A stretch of DNA of 64,000 nt from Lepraria neglecta. Taxonomy: Eukaryota > Ascomycota > Lecanoromycetes > Lecanorales > Stereocaulaceae. The DNA lies in NCBI GenBank assembly GCA_033220425.1, contig CM065647.1, forward strand, positions 5,332,001 to 5,396,000, read 5' to 3'. This document shows positions 24,457-37,539 of this stretch, piece after piece; the first letter of the stretch is position 1, and every line of letters begins with the position of its first letter. The translations under genes and the position numbers were made by a program. The notes below the pieces were generated by a model that was given only the letters and a program-made list of their open reading frames with translations, made no database searches and had not been told where the DNA came from.

Positions 24457-25128
24457 TTATGCAGTTGTGGTAGTTGTTGTAGACTTGCTCGAGTGACCGC
24501 GGAACGCAGCCAGGGCTGCGAGGATGGTAGTGGCGACGAAGAGAGCCCTGAAGGAAGGAAGAGTGTTAGCTGCAGAACTTTCATGTCGCCGGCACGAAGC
24601 ATGAAGTGTTCAGCTCCAAAGGCGTTGGGGGCGTAAAATCTAATGGTCATCACGTACCATTCAAAAGCACCAAACACAGCCGCAGCCTCGAGTATAGGGC
24701 AATAAGTGCCAACAAACGAGCAAAAGCCGCCAAGATAATCGCCATAGTAATCACCCTCACCGATGTTGTCAAGCTGGTGGTGGAGGACTGCCATGGAGAT
24801 GAATGCAGCGAACCAGAAAAGCATGGTAAGCGCGTTCAGGCCCAAGATGGCCAAAGGGTGTGCGAAGTTGGGGAAGAATCTGGGGGCCAGGGCGAGGTAG
24901 AGGAGGATGAGGACGGTCCAGACGGCGCAGAAGAGCTCGTAGGAGTCTTGGGAAGGGGTGTAGAAATCGCTGGCGACTAGGTAATGTTAGTGTAGGTTGG
25001 TAGGGGTAGGTACAGTGTGGTGCCCGTGCGAGCTTGAGAGATTGCTTACTATGGCCGGTCAATCCCAGGATGATGATGGCGAAGAGGAATTGTATGGCGC
25101 AGATGCCGAGGACGATTATGTCGAGCAT
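24457..25128 (-). CDS. MARVEL-domain membrane protein
   Basis: Exons 25050-25128, 24658-24976 and 24457-24547, all with GT-AG ends in phase (introns 73 and 110 nt), 162 residues. Four hydrophobic segments: LGICAIQFLFAIIILGL; LFCAVWTVLILLYLALAP; ALTMLFWFAAFISMAVL; and ALFVATTILAALAAF. The short loop DYLGGFCSFVGTYCP carries the cysteine pair usual before the last segment, and the protein ends in a Thr-rich tail. MARVEL proteins of this size in fungi (Nce102-like relatives) sit in the plasma membrane and organise membrane domains. A decayed MARVEL-like copy lies at 42356-42790. Confidence 0.85.
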
Positions 25129-26495
25129 GGTTGCGGTCTTCTAGGAAATGTCGGGGAAAGGGGTGGTGGTGTTGGTTGTGACGTTGAAGCTGTGAGAAGC
25201 TCTCTAGATGGTTTCGATGCTGTAGTAATGCAGAATGAGGTCAAATCTTCTCTCCGCTTGGTGTCGCGGAGAGAAGAAAAGGAAATTGTGGCACCGCTTC
25301 TTCTTAAGCAAGTTTTCCCTTCAGCCTTAGACCTCGTGATTCACTTTTCGTCACTTCTTGGCTTATTGTGGCGCTACTCCGCCTGACTTGGCTACCTGAT
25401 TTGGGCCTTAGGGGGGCCCATAGGGCGTCAAATTTCGGGTCCGAGATATCCAGCCGTCACCAATCTCCACCAATTTCGCCAATCAAGCTCAGCTGCTAAG
25501 CGCGTGCAGAAATCGTTTCTGCACGCTCGTGTTTGGTGAAAGTATCTCGTCGCTATTTTAATGGTGCTGTATTCAGCTCACTCTCAGCCCCCAGCGCCAC
25601 GATCTTATTGGATTGTGCCCTCATCTATTTCGCTTCGGCGACCCGAGAGTCGCCTGCAGGTCGGCTACATCCTTACTGGATTCTGGCTCCAACAAGTCAC
25701 TTCTGAAACTGAAGGGAGTATTTTCCTACAACGTTTCATCGAAGTTTCAGAGAAGCATTGCAGTCCTATCCAATTGTCCACTTTCAAGTATGAAATGCTT
25801 TTTCTGGTCATCATTTCCGCCCTTCTCACCGCATTCCCCGACTCCAACCCCTCTCTGTATCCCCTGCATGGCTAACCGAGCGCCTCCGTAAATTTAGCAA
25901 CACCAACACCCCCAACACCCCCGACACTCCTTAATGGTCCGAATTCATCTACCGTAAGCTCTTTATATAGTCCCATCCATATGCATGCCGCTATATAACC
26001 CCTGAGCTCTTTCCAAGTTGTAGGCTTCTAGGGACGGTAATTTGGAAATTTGGTAGGATTTGGCAGTTGCAGCGCAGCGTACTTGTTAGTGTGCTCAGCG
26101 ATCGTTTTGAGTATGGAAGCGTCGAAGAATATGCTTAATATCGTAAAAGGAGACTTGATAGAGGTGTTACTGGGCAGAATTTAGATACCTGTACGGAATG
26201 GTTGCTTAATATGCACGGACGCGTAGTCTAGTAACGGCCAGTCTGGAGGGCGCGTTTTGGCGGCGTTGGAGGGCTTTGGGTCGGGGATGACGTGGTCGAT
26301 ATCGTCAGAGGTAGGGTTGCGAGGTACAGTAAGCTATTTGGGCGTGTTGAGTGGCTTATAAGTGCTATATAGTTGAAGAAGTTGAAGAAATTGGAGTTGC
26401 AAATTAGCCGGCTGAACCTCGGTAGCCCCTGAATGGATTTGTGATGTCGATAGTGTTACGTACGCTCTCTAACAACTTTGACACAAGTCATGAGT
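25129..26495. other. Intergenic, nothing recognised
   Basis: Upstream of the MARVEL gene. Frames at 25561-25891 overlap each other and show no motif or splice support. Confidence 0.5.
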
Positions 26496-26894
26496 TTAGG
26501 AGACATTGTTCCCTCTTCGTCTCAGTTTCAGCTTGTTCTTCCTGACCAGTGGTACGTGTTTGAAGAAAGCTATATCCGAGATTCGCTTCCTCGGCCTTCC
26601 ATCCGAGTTTTCCATAGATGTATACCCATTCCCTCTCTTTCCGACCAACTTGCCACCGAAGTCAACAAATTCAAATTGCACGATGCTAGCAACAAGGCCA
26701 ACGGCAGCCAATAGGTCAAGCCCAATCCTAGAGCGTCGTTTACTGGCGCTTTTAACCGCAGCGCCAATATTCTGAGACCGCGAAGATTTGATTAGAGACT
26801 CTTGCTGTTCATGAGGCAGGGAATTTATAGAGTCATTGCTTGAGATATAGGCAGGGCCATCAATGCCAATGTCTCGCTCCTCATGAATATTCAA
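26496..26894 (-). pseudogene. Possible N-terminal fragment of a STAND/NACHT-type protein
   Basis: An orphan frame contains LLAAVGLVASIVQFEFVDFG followed by GGKLVGKRGNGYTSM, which resembles the amphipathic N-terminal helix (V-Q-F-x-D-F-G-x-K-L) common in fungal NACHT and related proteins. There is no nucleotide-binding domain next to it on either side. It is read as a truncated remnant; the assignment rests on about 35 residues only. Confidence 0.3.
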
Positions 26895-27007
26895 TGGCTT
26901 TAATGGGCGGTGATCGGGTTATTCAGGCGATAGGTGTTTGAGTCCATCGACCTCGATAAGGTCGAGACCTTGGGAAATTATGGTCACTTCAACGTGTGTG
27001 GCTTGAG

Positions 27008-27736
27008 CTAACCATCTGATCTTGCAGTGCATGGAACCACGTCCTTGGTCGACGACTTTCGCCGAGCAGCCAACAATGTGGATCCAAGTACACCGACAGC
27101 AATAAAAATGATTGCGAAAGGTATAAGTAGGGTGGATTTCGATGTCTTGATGTTGATGAGATGCCCAAAGGTGGACATGATCCCGTCCTTATTACGTATA
27201 TCGGGATCAAGGCGCGGAATATGGATCTTTCTGATCTTAATAAATCCGGTATGCTCGATGCCTTGAGAAACAGACATCATCCGTTGGGTGAGGCTATATA
27301 GAGGCTCCAATGGGCCCCGTCTGAGGATGTTTTCACAGACTGGACCCACGGGGAGTCTTGCATATGTCTATTTGAGATGGAACATTGAAATTATCAGAAT
27401 TTGCCTACCTGAATCATACCAGTACAAGATTGGAACGCGTCGTTATGTGCAGACCAAACGGCTAGCTTATATGTTCGCAATCCGAAGACGAATAAGCCTA
27501 CAATCGTAGCTAAGAGCATAATTGCACCAATTACGTTTTGGAACCAATGTTTTCCGAACATCCACGATCGAAGGCTAGAGATCGACAAGTTGATACAGCA
27601 GGCAACTAGACACATACCCAGACACTTGTGATCCAGGCGCTGACAAATAACTCCTTGTCGACGAGGGATGTCGTGCATTCAAGGCACCGCCATCTGGAGT
27701 TTCCTGCGCTGTAAGACTCGCTGCGCCGTTATGAGA
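27008..27736 (-). CDS. Uncharacterised protein with two membrane segments, 5' end unresolved
   Basis: Three exons join in phase: 27618-27736, 27409-27574 and 27008-27367, with short introns of 43 nt (GTATGT...CTCTAG) and 41 nt (GTAGGC...AAATAG). The spliced protein reads through WFQNVIGAIMLLATIVGLFV (first membrane segment), then RTYKLAVWSAHNDAFQSC, a soluble part with conserved-looking cysteines (GPVCENILRRGPLEPLYS), and SKSTLLIPFAIIFIAVGVL (second segment). That two separate introns restore one frame argues for a real gene. Further coding-like text continues upstream to about 27990 (LPYQLTPNVALLNISDNV), but I could not join it in phase, so the start is unknown and the 5' part may be broken. 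No family is recognised. Confidence 0.45.
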
Positions 27737-28315
27737 CTGTAATTTAGAGGAATTGGGGGGCTTTTACGAAGGATCTGAACTAGGCGACTCATGGAGTGCT
27801 TCCGGAAGTAACAGATTCTGTGCAGGAACTGCAGGCTTGACTACAACGATTGGGCCCTGTGCTACTATACCGTCTAAGATTTAGCCTCGCCCCAAAAAAA
27901 ATCAAATCAACCACCTTACACACATTCGTGGAGAGTGAGATGAGGCGTGTCAAAACGTTGTCTGAGATATTTAGAAGGGCTACGTTAGGAGTCAACTGGT
28001 AAGGCAGGCTTCTCAGCTACGGGGTATGCAGATATACAGCCTCATTACGATAAGCCAAGGCTTCTCTGGGACCCGTGCCTCTGAGACCCGTGCCTCTGAG
28101 GGTCACAGCCTTGTCTCCGCCACAGCTACATTGTGCTGAAAGTTGTGAGATAATTACTCTTGGATAAAATCCCGTTCAACGAGGTCATTCCAATATCGAT
28201 TATCCCTAGCCTCTACAACTAGCGATGAGAGATGATGACGCCCATACCGTGCTCGTTGAACAAGTTTTTCCTTTAGTTGATACTTCTGTTCACCCTCTTG
28301 CCCGCTTTCATAGGC

Positions 28316-28804
28316 TCAGACGAGAGTGATCTTGTACATTTGCTCGCCATGATCATTCAATCCAGCCCTTCCCTCGTAAATCGACTCATCTACTTGGCAC
28401 CTCGGATCCTTCATTGCGTTGATATGTCTGAACGAGTCAATTCTATGGTCGTAGACATTGTTGAGAGGGTTCCAGACACTATCTCTAATCGTTTCAACCA
28501 TCCCAGTACGTTCGAAATGACCTTTAATCCCGTTAGAGCTCTGCTGGAGTATGAGCCCTTTAGCGCAGACTCCGGTGCTGGGTGAAGCCTCTATGATTAG
28601 AAGACAATCTACAAACTCCTCGAACCCACCAGGATGCACATCTGACCAAAGCCGGAAGAGGATGAGTCTGCTAGCGCCTAAAAACCATCGAGCACTAGAC
28701 ATATCGATGTCCTTAGCATAGACCAATGAGCTGCAAACAAGTTGTAGCTTCGCTTGTTGAGATGCTTCTGGAAAGACTGCCCTGATGGGCGCGGGTATCG
28801 ACAT
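28316..28804 (-). pseudogene. C-terminal remnant of a HET-domain-type protein
   Basis: The frame holds ARWFLGASRLILFRLWSDV, GHFERTGMVETIRDSVW and the ending DHGEQMYKITLV. Fungal heterokaryon-incompatibility (HET) proteins often finish with a segment of the type x-F-x-R-x-G-x-F followed by a tail ending in Y-x-I-x-(I/L)-V, which this matches in order and spacing. No N-terminal HET domain is found upstream, so it is most likely a truncated gene. The assignment is by pattern only. Confidence 0.35.
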
Positions 28805-31113
28805 TAATCACCCGTATGAGAGTCTTCTCTCGACGTCGCTATTCTCGTTATCCGCAGTTGGCAGGTTGATGTGGCCATTGACGGAGGCCCACGACCAAGA
28901 AGGTGCCCCGGATTGTAGAGGCCTAGAGTAGCTGCTTTGGTCCCTAAAGTCAACGCACCAACATAGCTAACGTTCGAAATTCCGCCTCCACAATCCGAAT
29001 ACTAGCGCATTGACTATGGGAGTCTTCGCAATTTCTCAGCCAATGCTGCATGAGCTGAAACGAAGAGGCCGTGTTAGTCGACCACCCTTTGAACTGCACA
29101 TGGTCTTAAAGGCGTTAAGAAATTAGTCAAAGAGAAACTGGTCCTCTGAGCGTAGTTCACGCACCTTTTTGATGCATGTTGAACATCTGCAAATGGCTTG
29201 AAGTAAGTACTTCCATGCCACTCCCTGTGCCCTCTTTTAGCTGGACTATAATCTTCAAGCCCTGGCTTTGGGCTCCAATATCTCTCTCCTCAGAGAGCGA
29301 TTCTATCCTAAGCTCCACCCTCAGCTTATGCCACAGCTTATCCAAACTGGGTCCTGATTCCCGCTCTCGAACGACGTTGAGGAGATTCTCCCTTGTCCTG
29401 GTTCGAAAGCCTATCAGGAACATGAAACGGAGGTCACATGTCTTAGAGGAAGCTATTAGACCAGTAAATTTGGCCTAGTGCTCATAAATGGCTTAGTGAG
29501 GCGCTCCTGGCAAGCACTTCGATTTAGTACCCTCAAGAATGTTTGGCCAGTCACGGAAGGGCTGTTGGCATTTCGAGCACAGATGCTTAAGCTCGTCCAT
29601 ATTGACCCTGATCAATCACGCCCAGTCCTCAGTCTTCCAAGACAGTAGTATAGTGCTTGTTTTTGAGGCCGTCGATGGGGAAGTGGCATAAATAACGCAA
29701 CAAAGCCGGAAAAACAAGGCAGCAGCGCCTTGCTTACACAAGGACGTGGTTCCCGAATTGGTGTGTGAGGCTCGAACAGTCCATAATTGCCTTCATTCAA
29801 TGATGTTTACGCCATCTTTACTACAGAATTGTGGCCGGTCTTCTGACATTAATAAGAGAAGAGGGTTCAGCTATGCACGGTCGACCTTGTAATCTAATCT
29901 CCTTCTCAACTCGAAGATCATAGTTATCATAATTTTCTCAGTACTAGCACTGACCACTCCATGCCCCAATCGAGATGAAATTCAAAAGAGTGGCTCGTGC
30001 TTTTGCCTCGGTCATGGACTAAATGCCACCACCTGCTCGGCCAAGTTTCCAATCGTCCACGTAGCAATACTAACGCACTTCCAATGAAATCAGCCTCGGA
30101 AAAGCCTCACACCACCTCCAGAACTAGAAAATCGAGTCCAAATCCGGAATACGAACAGAAGGGCAGCGTATCCAAGGCCCAGGAACCAAGAATTAAGATT
30201 CTAGCTCTCATGGCTCGTGCACACAATCAATACTACCAAACAATACCGTAAATTTCACCCATACCGCTAATACCTACCTCCAGAAAAGTCCCTCACATCC
30301 CCAGCTTCGGAGCCTCGAGAGCCAGTCTGAGACAAAAGCGATGTGCAGTGGCGGTCCCACCGTAGTTTCAAATCCTCCCAAATTCTCCACGTAGCCAGTC
30401 GGCCCCCAGTTTCAAACCCCCGAGCAAAACAAAAGAGCACGCATTTCGACTCCGCACACACACCACCACCAGGGTCACCAAGGCCAGTTATCTCCCCTGA
30501 TCAGCAAGTTATTGGTAATAATAGCACCCGAGGCGTGTTCATATGCACGTATATCCCCTTAGTTCCCCATGGTCAGTTTCAGGTCTTTGCCACGCGCGGC
30601 TCTAGAGGCGCGCTTATAGGGGCCGTATATGCGGTGAAGGGACGTTTTGGTGGGGATGATGGTGCACGGGGAATTGTTTGACTGGTGTAATTTTAGCAAT
30701 TTCGGTGCACAGATCTGGATCTTGCATGGCGTTGAAACTTGGTGGCGTGCTTTAGAGCGAGGAATTTTTTTGAGGGAGAAAATTGATTGAGTGCTTGTAG
30801 AGTGATGATTGACATTGTGTTTGTGCATGTGACAGGGTTGTTGATCTTGTTGAAATATGGAAATGTGGAGACTGTGTTGCAGCGTGATATGTTCATTGGT
30901 TCTTGAGCATTATTTATGGGGTATTAGCTATGAACACGAGCGAGCATTGATGAATGAATACGAAGACGCTAAGCAAGCAGGAACGCTAAGAGCAAAATTG
31001 GTGTGATTGCCACCAAAATAATTGGTGATGAATGCAATGCAAGGAAAAAGACGTTGCTTCGTGGTTGCTGGCGTGCGTAATGATGTTCGTAAAAACAGTA
31101 GATCGTATCGCCA
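28805..31113. other. Gene-poor stretch, nothing firm recognised
   Basis: 2.3 kb without a supported gene. The frame on the minus strand at 29157-29423 is helix-rich and charged but matches no family I can name; a further remnant of the incompatibility-type genes to its left is possible. Confidence 0.45.
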
Positions 31114-32001
31114 TCAAGTTCTTAAGATGTGGTTCGAGTGCCCAGGAACTCTGTTCCTGCACAATTCACAGTCTGCCCGTATTCCCATCGAGAAGGACAG
31201 CCTTCCTCTTAATGACGCGAAGGAACCGTGTAGAGTTTTGAGAGGTGATTGTTGGCCGTTAAGGTCATCGGTGTCCATAGCGAGACGCCCCATCATTCCT
31301 CCCGTGGTAGCTGTAGCTTCGTCCATAGCCTCGTCCTCACTGATAGGTGTAGGTAGCCTTCTGCAGCGGACGTAGTTTTCGTAGTCGCTCTCTTGCTCTG
31401 ATCGTGGTATGATGCTCTCGGGATCTTCACACATCTCCATCTTTGCGTCTATAGATTGTTGGAAGTGTCCGTAGATGGGCGTTGGCAGGCGGCCGCCGAA
31501 GACTGAATTTTGGGGATTCTTGAAGGGGTCTTTGAAGGCAGGTGAGGGTGGCGTGACAGTGCGAGGCGATGCTTTGGGGGATGGCATAAGGGCTTGGATT
31601 CCCCACTGGCGGGGCGATGCAAGAGGCTGGCAGTCCACCATATCCATGTCCACGTCAAAGTTCTGCTGTATCTGTAGAGTCGTAGTCATGCCGAACTGGG
31701 AAGATGGTTCTGGACGAGGCTGCCTCGCAAATGGGGGCGAGCTCTCTTCTTCTGAGGATTCTGCTGGTGTAATGGTCTGGGTGAAGAGAGGTGCTGGCTT
31801 CTTCCGTGGTGATTGTGAGATGGTGCGAACATGCTTGGTGGTTGGTGAGGTGCGGAAGGGTAGACTGCAGGATCTCTAGAGAATCCGTTAACAACGGTGG
31901 TTCTGAGGTGAGAGCAGGGCGCTTACCTGTAGCTTAGGTTCATGCTCGAGCTCTAAAAGGTCGTCATCGTCATCACGGGTACGTTTCTTGGAGGCGAACA
32001 T
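31114..32001 (-). CDS. Conserved fungal protein with LPTPI motifs, unknown function
   Basis: Exons 31927-32001 and 31114-31875, joined in phase by a 51-nt intron (GTAAGC...TTCTCTAG), 278 residues. It starts MFASKKRTRDDDDDLLELE, a basic-acidic N-terminus like a nuclear signal, and goes on with a Ser/Pro-rich disordered region (RSCSLPFRTSPTTKHVRT). Two similar motifs, GGRLPTPIYGHF and CRRLPTPISEDE, lie about 45 residues apart. The end SMGIRADCELCRNRVPGH has a CxxC and a following His. This series is conserved across Pezizomycotina to my recollection, without known function. The divergent neighbour is DAHP synthase. Confidence 0.75.
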
Positions 32002-32618
32002 GGTTTCTTTTTAGCGGAACTCTGTGTTCAGGTGGCGGAAGCTGGCTCCAAGGTCGTAATGGCAGGCAAAACGAGTGAAAGAGCTCAAACACGAGGGGAA
32101 GGGGTGAAGATATACAGATGGACAAGGATGATGGTGCTATTGAAAGTGGATCATTTCGGAAGCAGAAGCACCCAGGCTTCTAGTGGACTGGTCAAGACCT
32201 GAAACACCCTTCGATCTGGCGAATGAGGTAAATGGCAGGCATGCCTAACCGGAAATGCAGGATGCAGCTAGTGTTGATTATTTTTAGTGTCTTGGTATTT
32301 AATACCGGGCCTAGAAGCAACCGACCACCTCGGGCCACACAATCTGACGTAGGGCAGAGTCACAGTTTGAAGCAAAGTGTTCGCAAAAATTTTTGTCTTA
32401 CAAGCAATTGGGAATTATGTACCCACTTCAGCAAATGAGCCCACAGTGCCATTGAGCTTACACAATAAGCACTACAATTCCAACGGCCAGGATTCTTCAG
32501 CTGGCGGCATCCAACGGTCATCTTTCGTCGGCCCCCTCTGACCGCCCCGGTCCTCAGCTAAAAGAGGGACACTCAAAGCTCCTCTACTCTTCTTCCAACA
32601 TCACCCTAATCAAACACA
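32002..32618. promoter_or_regulatory. Divergent promoter region, unknown protein and DAHP synthase
   Basis: 617 bases shared by two outward-pointing genes. A general-control type core lies at 32357-32362 (separate entry). Pyrimidine-rich text precedes the DAHP synthase ATG. No other gene is seen. Confidence 0.5.
32357..32362 (-). promoter_or_regulatory. TGACTC core, possible CPC1/GCN4-type site
   Basis: The minus strand reads GTGACTCT here, about 257 bases before the DAHP synthase ATG. CPC1/GCN4-type factors bind TGACTCA and tolerate changes in the last base, and they activate amino-acid biosynthesis genes. One imperfect site can occur by chance. Confidence 0.25.
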
Positions 32619-33907
<1,289 letters not shown>

Positions 33908-35194
33908 GCTCACATTAAAAGTATTAGCGACATGCGATGCATCTACAACGATTTGAAACGATCATGAAAAGTGCATAGGCGTTTAGAAATAAAATGGGAG
34001 GCTAGCATCATAACGAAACCTACTAAAAACATAGATTTCTTGTCTTCAAATGGCATCTGGATATCTCCATCTCAACATGGAAAAGCTACTGAGATCTGGA
34101 CAATTGCCCCAAAAATAGATTCCCCTTCCACATACGAAATGAATGATACAGTTCTCCACTTGAGTCTTAGCTGAAATTTCGATAAAAACCTCATCTCTGT
34201 CCCCTCTCCATCAACCTAATCTACAGCATGTCAGCTCACTGTTCCGTTCTCTATCCCCCTGAAGTCCTTTTAGAAGCCTGGTGCCTAGCGTATGGGCCAC
34301 AGAGGGCTGTCATAGTCCTATGTATCCTTGATCGAGCTAGCGTGAACTGCTAGGGCTCCGGGCTCGTATCCCAAGATCCATCCCTTAGAGTTCATACTAA
34401 GCTGATTGTACGCACCCTTCACTCCATGGAAGGAAGCCATATTTTACAGCAAAGCCAGCCAATAATGCATCAAAAAGCCCACTCGTGACGAGAACAACAG
34501 CCATTCCGATTGCGAATATGGCTCCCACCGTGCTTACCTGTCAGCGCTTAGTGCTGATTTTCGTGACTGAATATGCAGGGAAGTGGAGTATCTATCACCC
34601 TATGTGGGTGATCGCCTTAGAGCATACACGAGTGAATTTAATGCCAGTCAAAGTCGTTCTGATGTTTTTAAGGCAATTTGGTTGGTTTGCTTGACACCTT
34701 GAACGGCTGAGATATTTGTCCAGCTATGCTAATCAGACAATAGTCAACTAACGCCACAAGTACCATACACTCTAGTCGTCTCAGGACCGCGAGATCTCTG
34801 CAAAGGAGGTCTAAGAGCGGAAAGACGGACTGCTTGTGCATCTAGATGCCCGAGGGTACGCGAGTGAGCGCTGCGGCTCCGGTGGGTCGTCCTCGCGCGA
34901 GGGAGCCTATCTTTCTTGAACATGGGGTTAATGAGTCGTTCCAAGAACAGTTGGTTCATCCATATGAACTTCTATGTAGCTCGATAACGCGACCAGTGGC
35001 CCATCATCCCTTGGAGCGTCCGTTCTCCATCTTTCTGATGCATTCCTTGAACATTGTATCTTGTATATGACCGTTTGCTTATGCCTTCAGCAAGTCCACA
35101 TGCACTGAAATTTCGCAACGCTGAAGAATTTAGAAACTCATGATTTAATTGGTCCGAAATATCTAAGCTCAAGATGAACATCGAGGAAATTCTG
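33908..35194. other. Intergenic, nothing recognised
   Basis: It lies between the 3' end of DAHP synthase and the old 3' end of the Clr5-domain gene. Short frames only. Confidence 0.5.
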
Positions 35195-36685
35195 TCACTC
35201 CATATCCACCAACTCCAGTAAATTTTCCCTCCTGTCCCGCACTTGAGCAGCAGATTCCGGCCGACCCTGTTCGAGGTACCAATTTTCCAAGCGAACAAGC
35301 CATGTCCTTACGACCATATCTTGTGGGCCCCATGTCGACACGCGTAAATGAATCGTTTCCTCGAGATTTGCTATTGCTAGATCCCCTTCGCCATGAGCGT
35401 ACTGACACTCTACTACATTGTAGAGAGCCAGAGTCTAATAGTACAATAAATCTTCCCGTGGTTGCACTTATTGATAATAGGCGGCTAGATCTTGGCCCAT
35501 CTTCTTAGCCTCGACATGGTCCCTTTCGAACAAGCATTCCATCATCAAACAATCACGAACAAACAAGCTCCGGCAGTCGTGTGATCTAAGATTAGCTTCA
35601 CACTCGGCTAACAAGTTTTCGACCATTTTTCGGCCAGTATACCATTCGTTACTATGTACACCGCTAAGATTTGAGCGACAAGCAAGTGTTGATTGATGGA
35701 CGGGGCCGACAATACTTTCGAAATGGTCGGCCATGCTCTCAATGCATCTGACAATGACGCATTCAACCTGAGACGAATTTACCGAAGCAAGCCACGCACA
35801 GATACGACGGAGAGGGTGTTCGTCGCCTAGTAGCTCTTCCCTTAGAGTAGAGATATATCCGAGCATTTTCAAGGCTATCTCTTCTCTCCTATCGCGGCGG
35901 ATATGAATGATGAGTCTGAATAGCTCAGTAAGAGTCTTGGGGTCCTCTGCTAAGACCATTCTTTCGAGTCTAGTGGTGGCAGCGGTCAAGGTCTGTCCTG
36001 CCTCTCGAAGATGATTCTTTGAGAGCAATCGACAAGCTATTATGCACAGACCACCAGTTTCTTGCACGCAGTCACATGTTCTGACCCATGTCCCAGCGTC
36101 GAAAGAGCCTGCGAAATAGTCCCGAACATTGCGATATATCCGCTCAGGAGTCGCAAGCACCTGCGGCGTCGTGATTGGAGATGGTACAGGAGTAAAACAT
36201 TCCACAGCTTCAGGTGTTGGAGACGCTGTCCGTCTCGAGATAACATCGTCAACCGATACCCCTTTCCGATGCCAATAGCGAACCACTTCTGCGAAATCCA
36301 TAGGCCGGCCACGGACACGGAGAATGCAGCGTTTTCCCAGATCGGCTCGCTGCTTGTGCTTCCGCACAATTGCTCTCATCTCGTTCTCTTTGTTTTTCTT
36401 GTCCAGACCCCATTTGTTTACATGCGTTTTGTACATCTTGGTCCTTTAAGAGGTCAGCAATCCCGGTAGCGAAAAAAAACCATCATAAAGTACTAACGTT
36501 GCCTTGAAGCCATGCTGGCTCTCCATAAGGCGCATCACTTTTGGAAGCGGGTTCTTCTCGTAAAGTTGTCTGATGAGTGCATGATGCCTCGTCCAGTCTT
36601 GTTCCGTGGCCCAGGCGCTTCGTTTACTATCAGGTGTAACCAATGAGGTGCCCACAGCCTCGGAGGAGTACGACGTAGCTGCCAT
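35195..36685 (-). CDS. Clr5-domain protein, probably shortened by stop codons near its C-terminus
   Basis: Exons 36498-36685 and 35468-36443, joined in phase by a 54-nt intron (GTTAGT...TTAAAG). The joined N-terminus is a clear Clr5 domain: WTRHHALIRQLYEKNPL, VMRLMESQHGFKATTKMYK, THVNKWGLDKK. The rest is helical, TPR-like. The present stop (TAA, 35468-35470) gives 387 residues. Reading on in the same frame gives VQPREDLLYY, a TAG, then LALYNVVECQYAHGEGDLA and a well-formed helical tail ending with TGA at 35195. That tail is what related proteins have at this place, so the gene has probably lost about 90 residues. A 33-nt intron ending at the TAG is conceivable but cannot remove the TAA before it. 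The role is unknown; Clr5 is named after a silencing factor of fission yeast. Confidence 0.7.
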
Positions 36686-37539
36686 TGCAGCAGATTGTAA
36701 GGTCCAGGACGAGCAGGATGTAGAATGAGGCTCAAGGAAGCTCAATGAGTCGATGTGAAAAGACTTTGGAGTCCACAATGCAAGAATTGATGATGGGCAA
36801 TGAGGGCTGGAGTTTGGCGCTTTTTGACAATGAGTTTCCAAAAAGTAAGGAGCAGGAACTTCGAGGCAGAACGAGGCTTCATATACTAGTTGCTGCGCTT
36901 CGGTTGACCATGATTGGGCGAACGAAAGTCCTGTGCATAAGCTTAAGAGCTAGCCAGGTACGGTATAATCAACTCGCCTAAACAGAAGTTCCATGCTGAT
37001 GGTGCGGAATTCCAGCCACATCACCAATGGCCAGAGCTCCGATGCTTTTCAGCCTAACCCCACTGTGCAAGACTTGTTTCTGACTATCGTTTCAGTAGGA
37101 GATATCCGCCCTGCAATGCCTATCCCGAGGTGTGTTAGCATGATCCCGCTTTTTCCTACCATTGGCCGTACGTAAATACCCATCCCCTGCCTCAGCTACG
37201 ATGAAAGTTCGGCGTGGATTCCACGCTAAAGCCCCAGAAGCTGAGACAATGATGCTTCCCGTCCATCCTGCTAATAGAAGGCCTTGCGGAAGTTCCAAGC
37301 ATAAGCCAAATCGAGAGAAGAATGACTGGAAAGCCCAAGAGCCCACCTTACGGCGGATATGGAATATCTTTTATCATTCGTCCTCTCGCTGCGAGTTGGA
37401 CGCCCTAATAATGCGTAACACATAATCTGCGAGCACGGTACTATCTTCTGCGATTGACCCTTTGGACCAAAATCACTCCGTCGACTGATGAATTCGGGCT
37501 CCCGGTCTTCCCGCGCATCCTACCAATGAGATTCCTTTT
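36686..37539. other. Intergenic with faint echoes of the minisatellite
   Basis: This is the upstream side of the Clr5 gene. Isolated copies of the AGAAGTTCC core occur near 36981 and (as GGAAGTTCC) near 37288, suggesting that a wider, now decayed repeat field surrounds the array at 37540-38330. No gene is supported. Confidence 0.45.
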
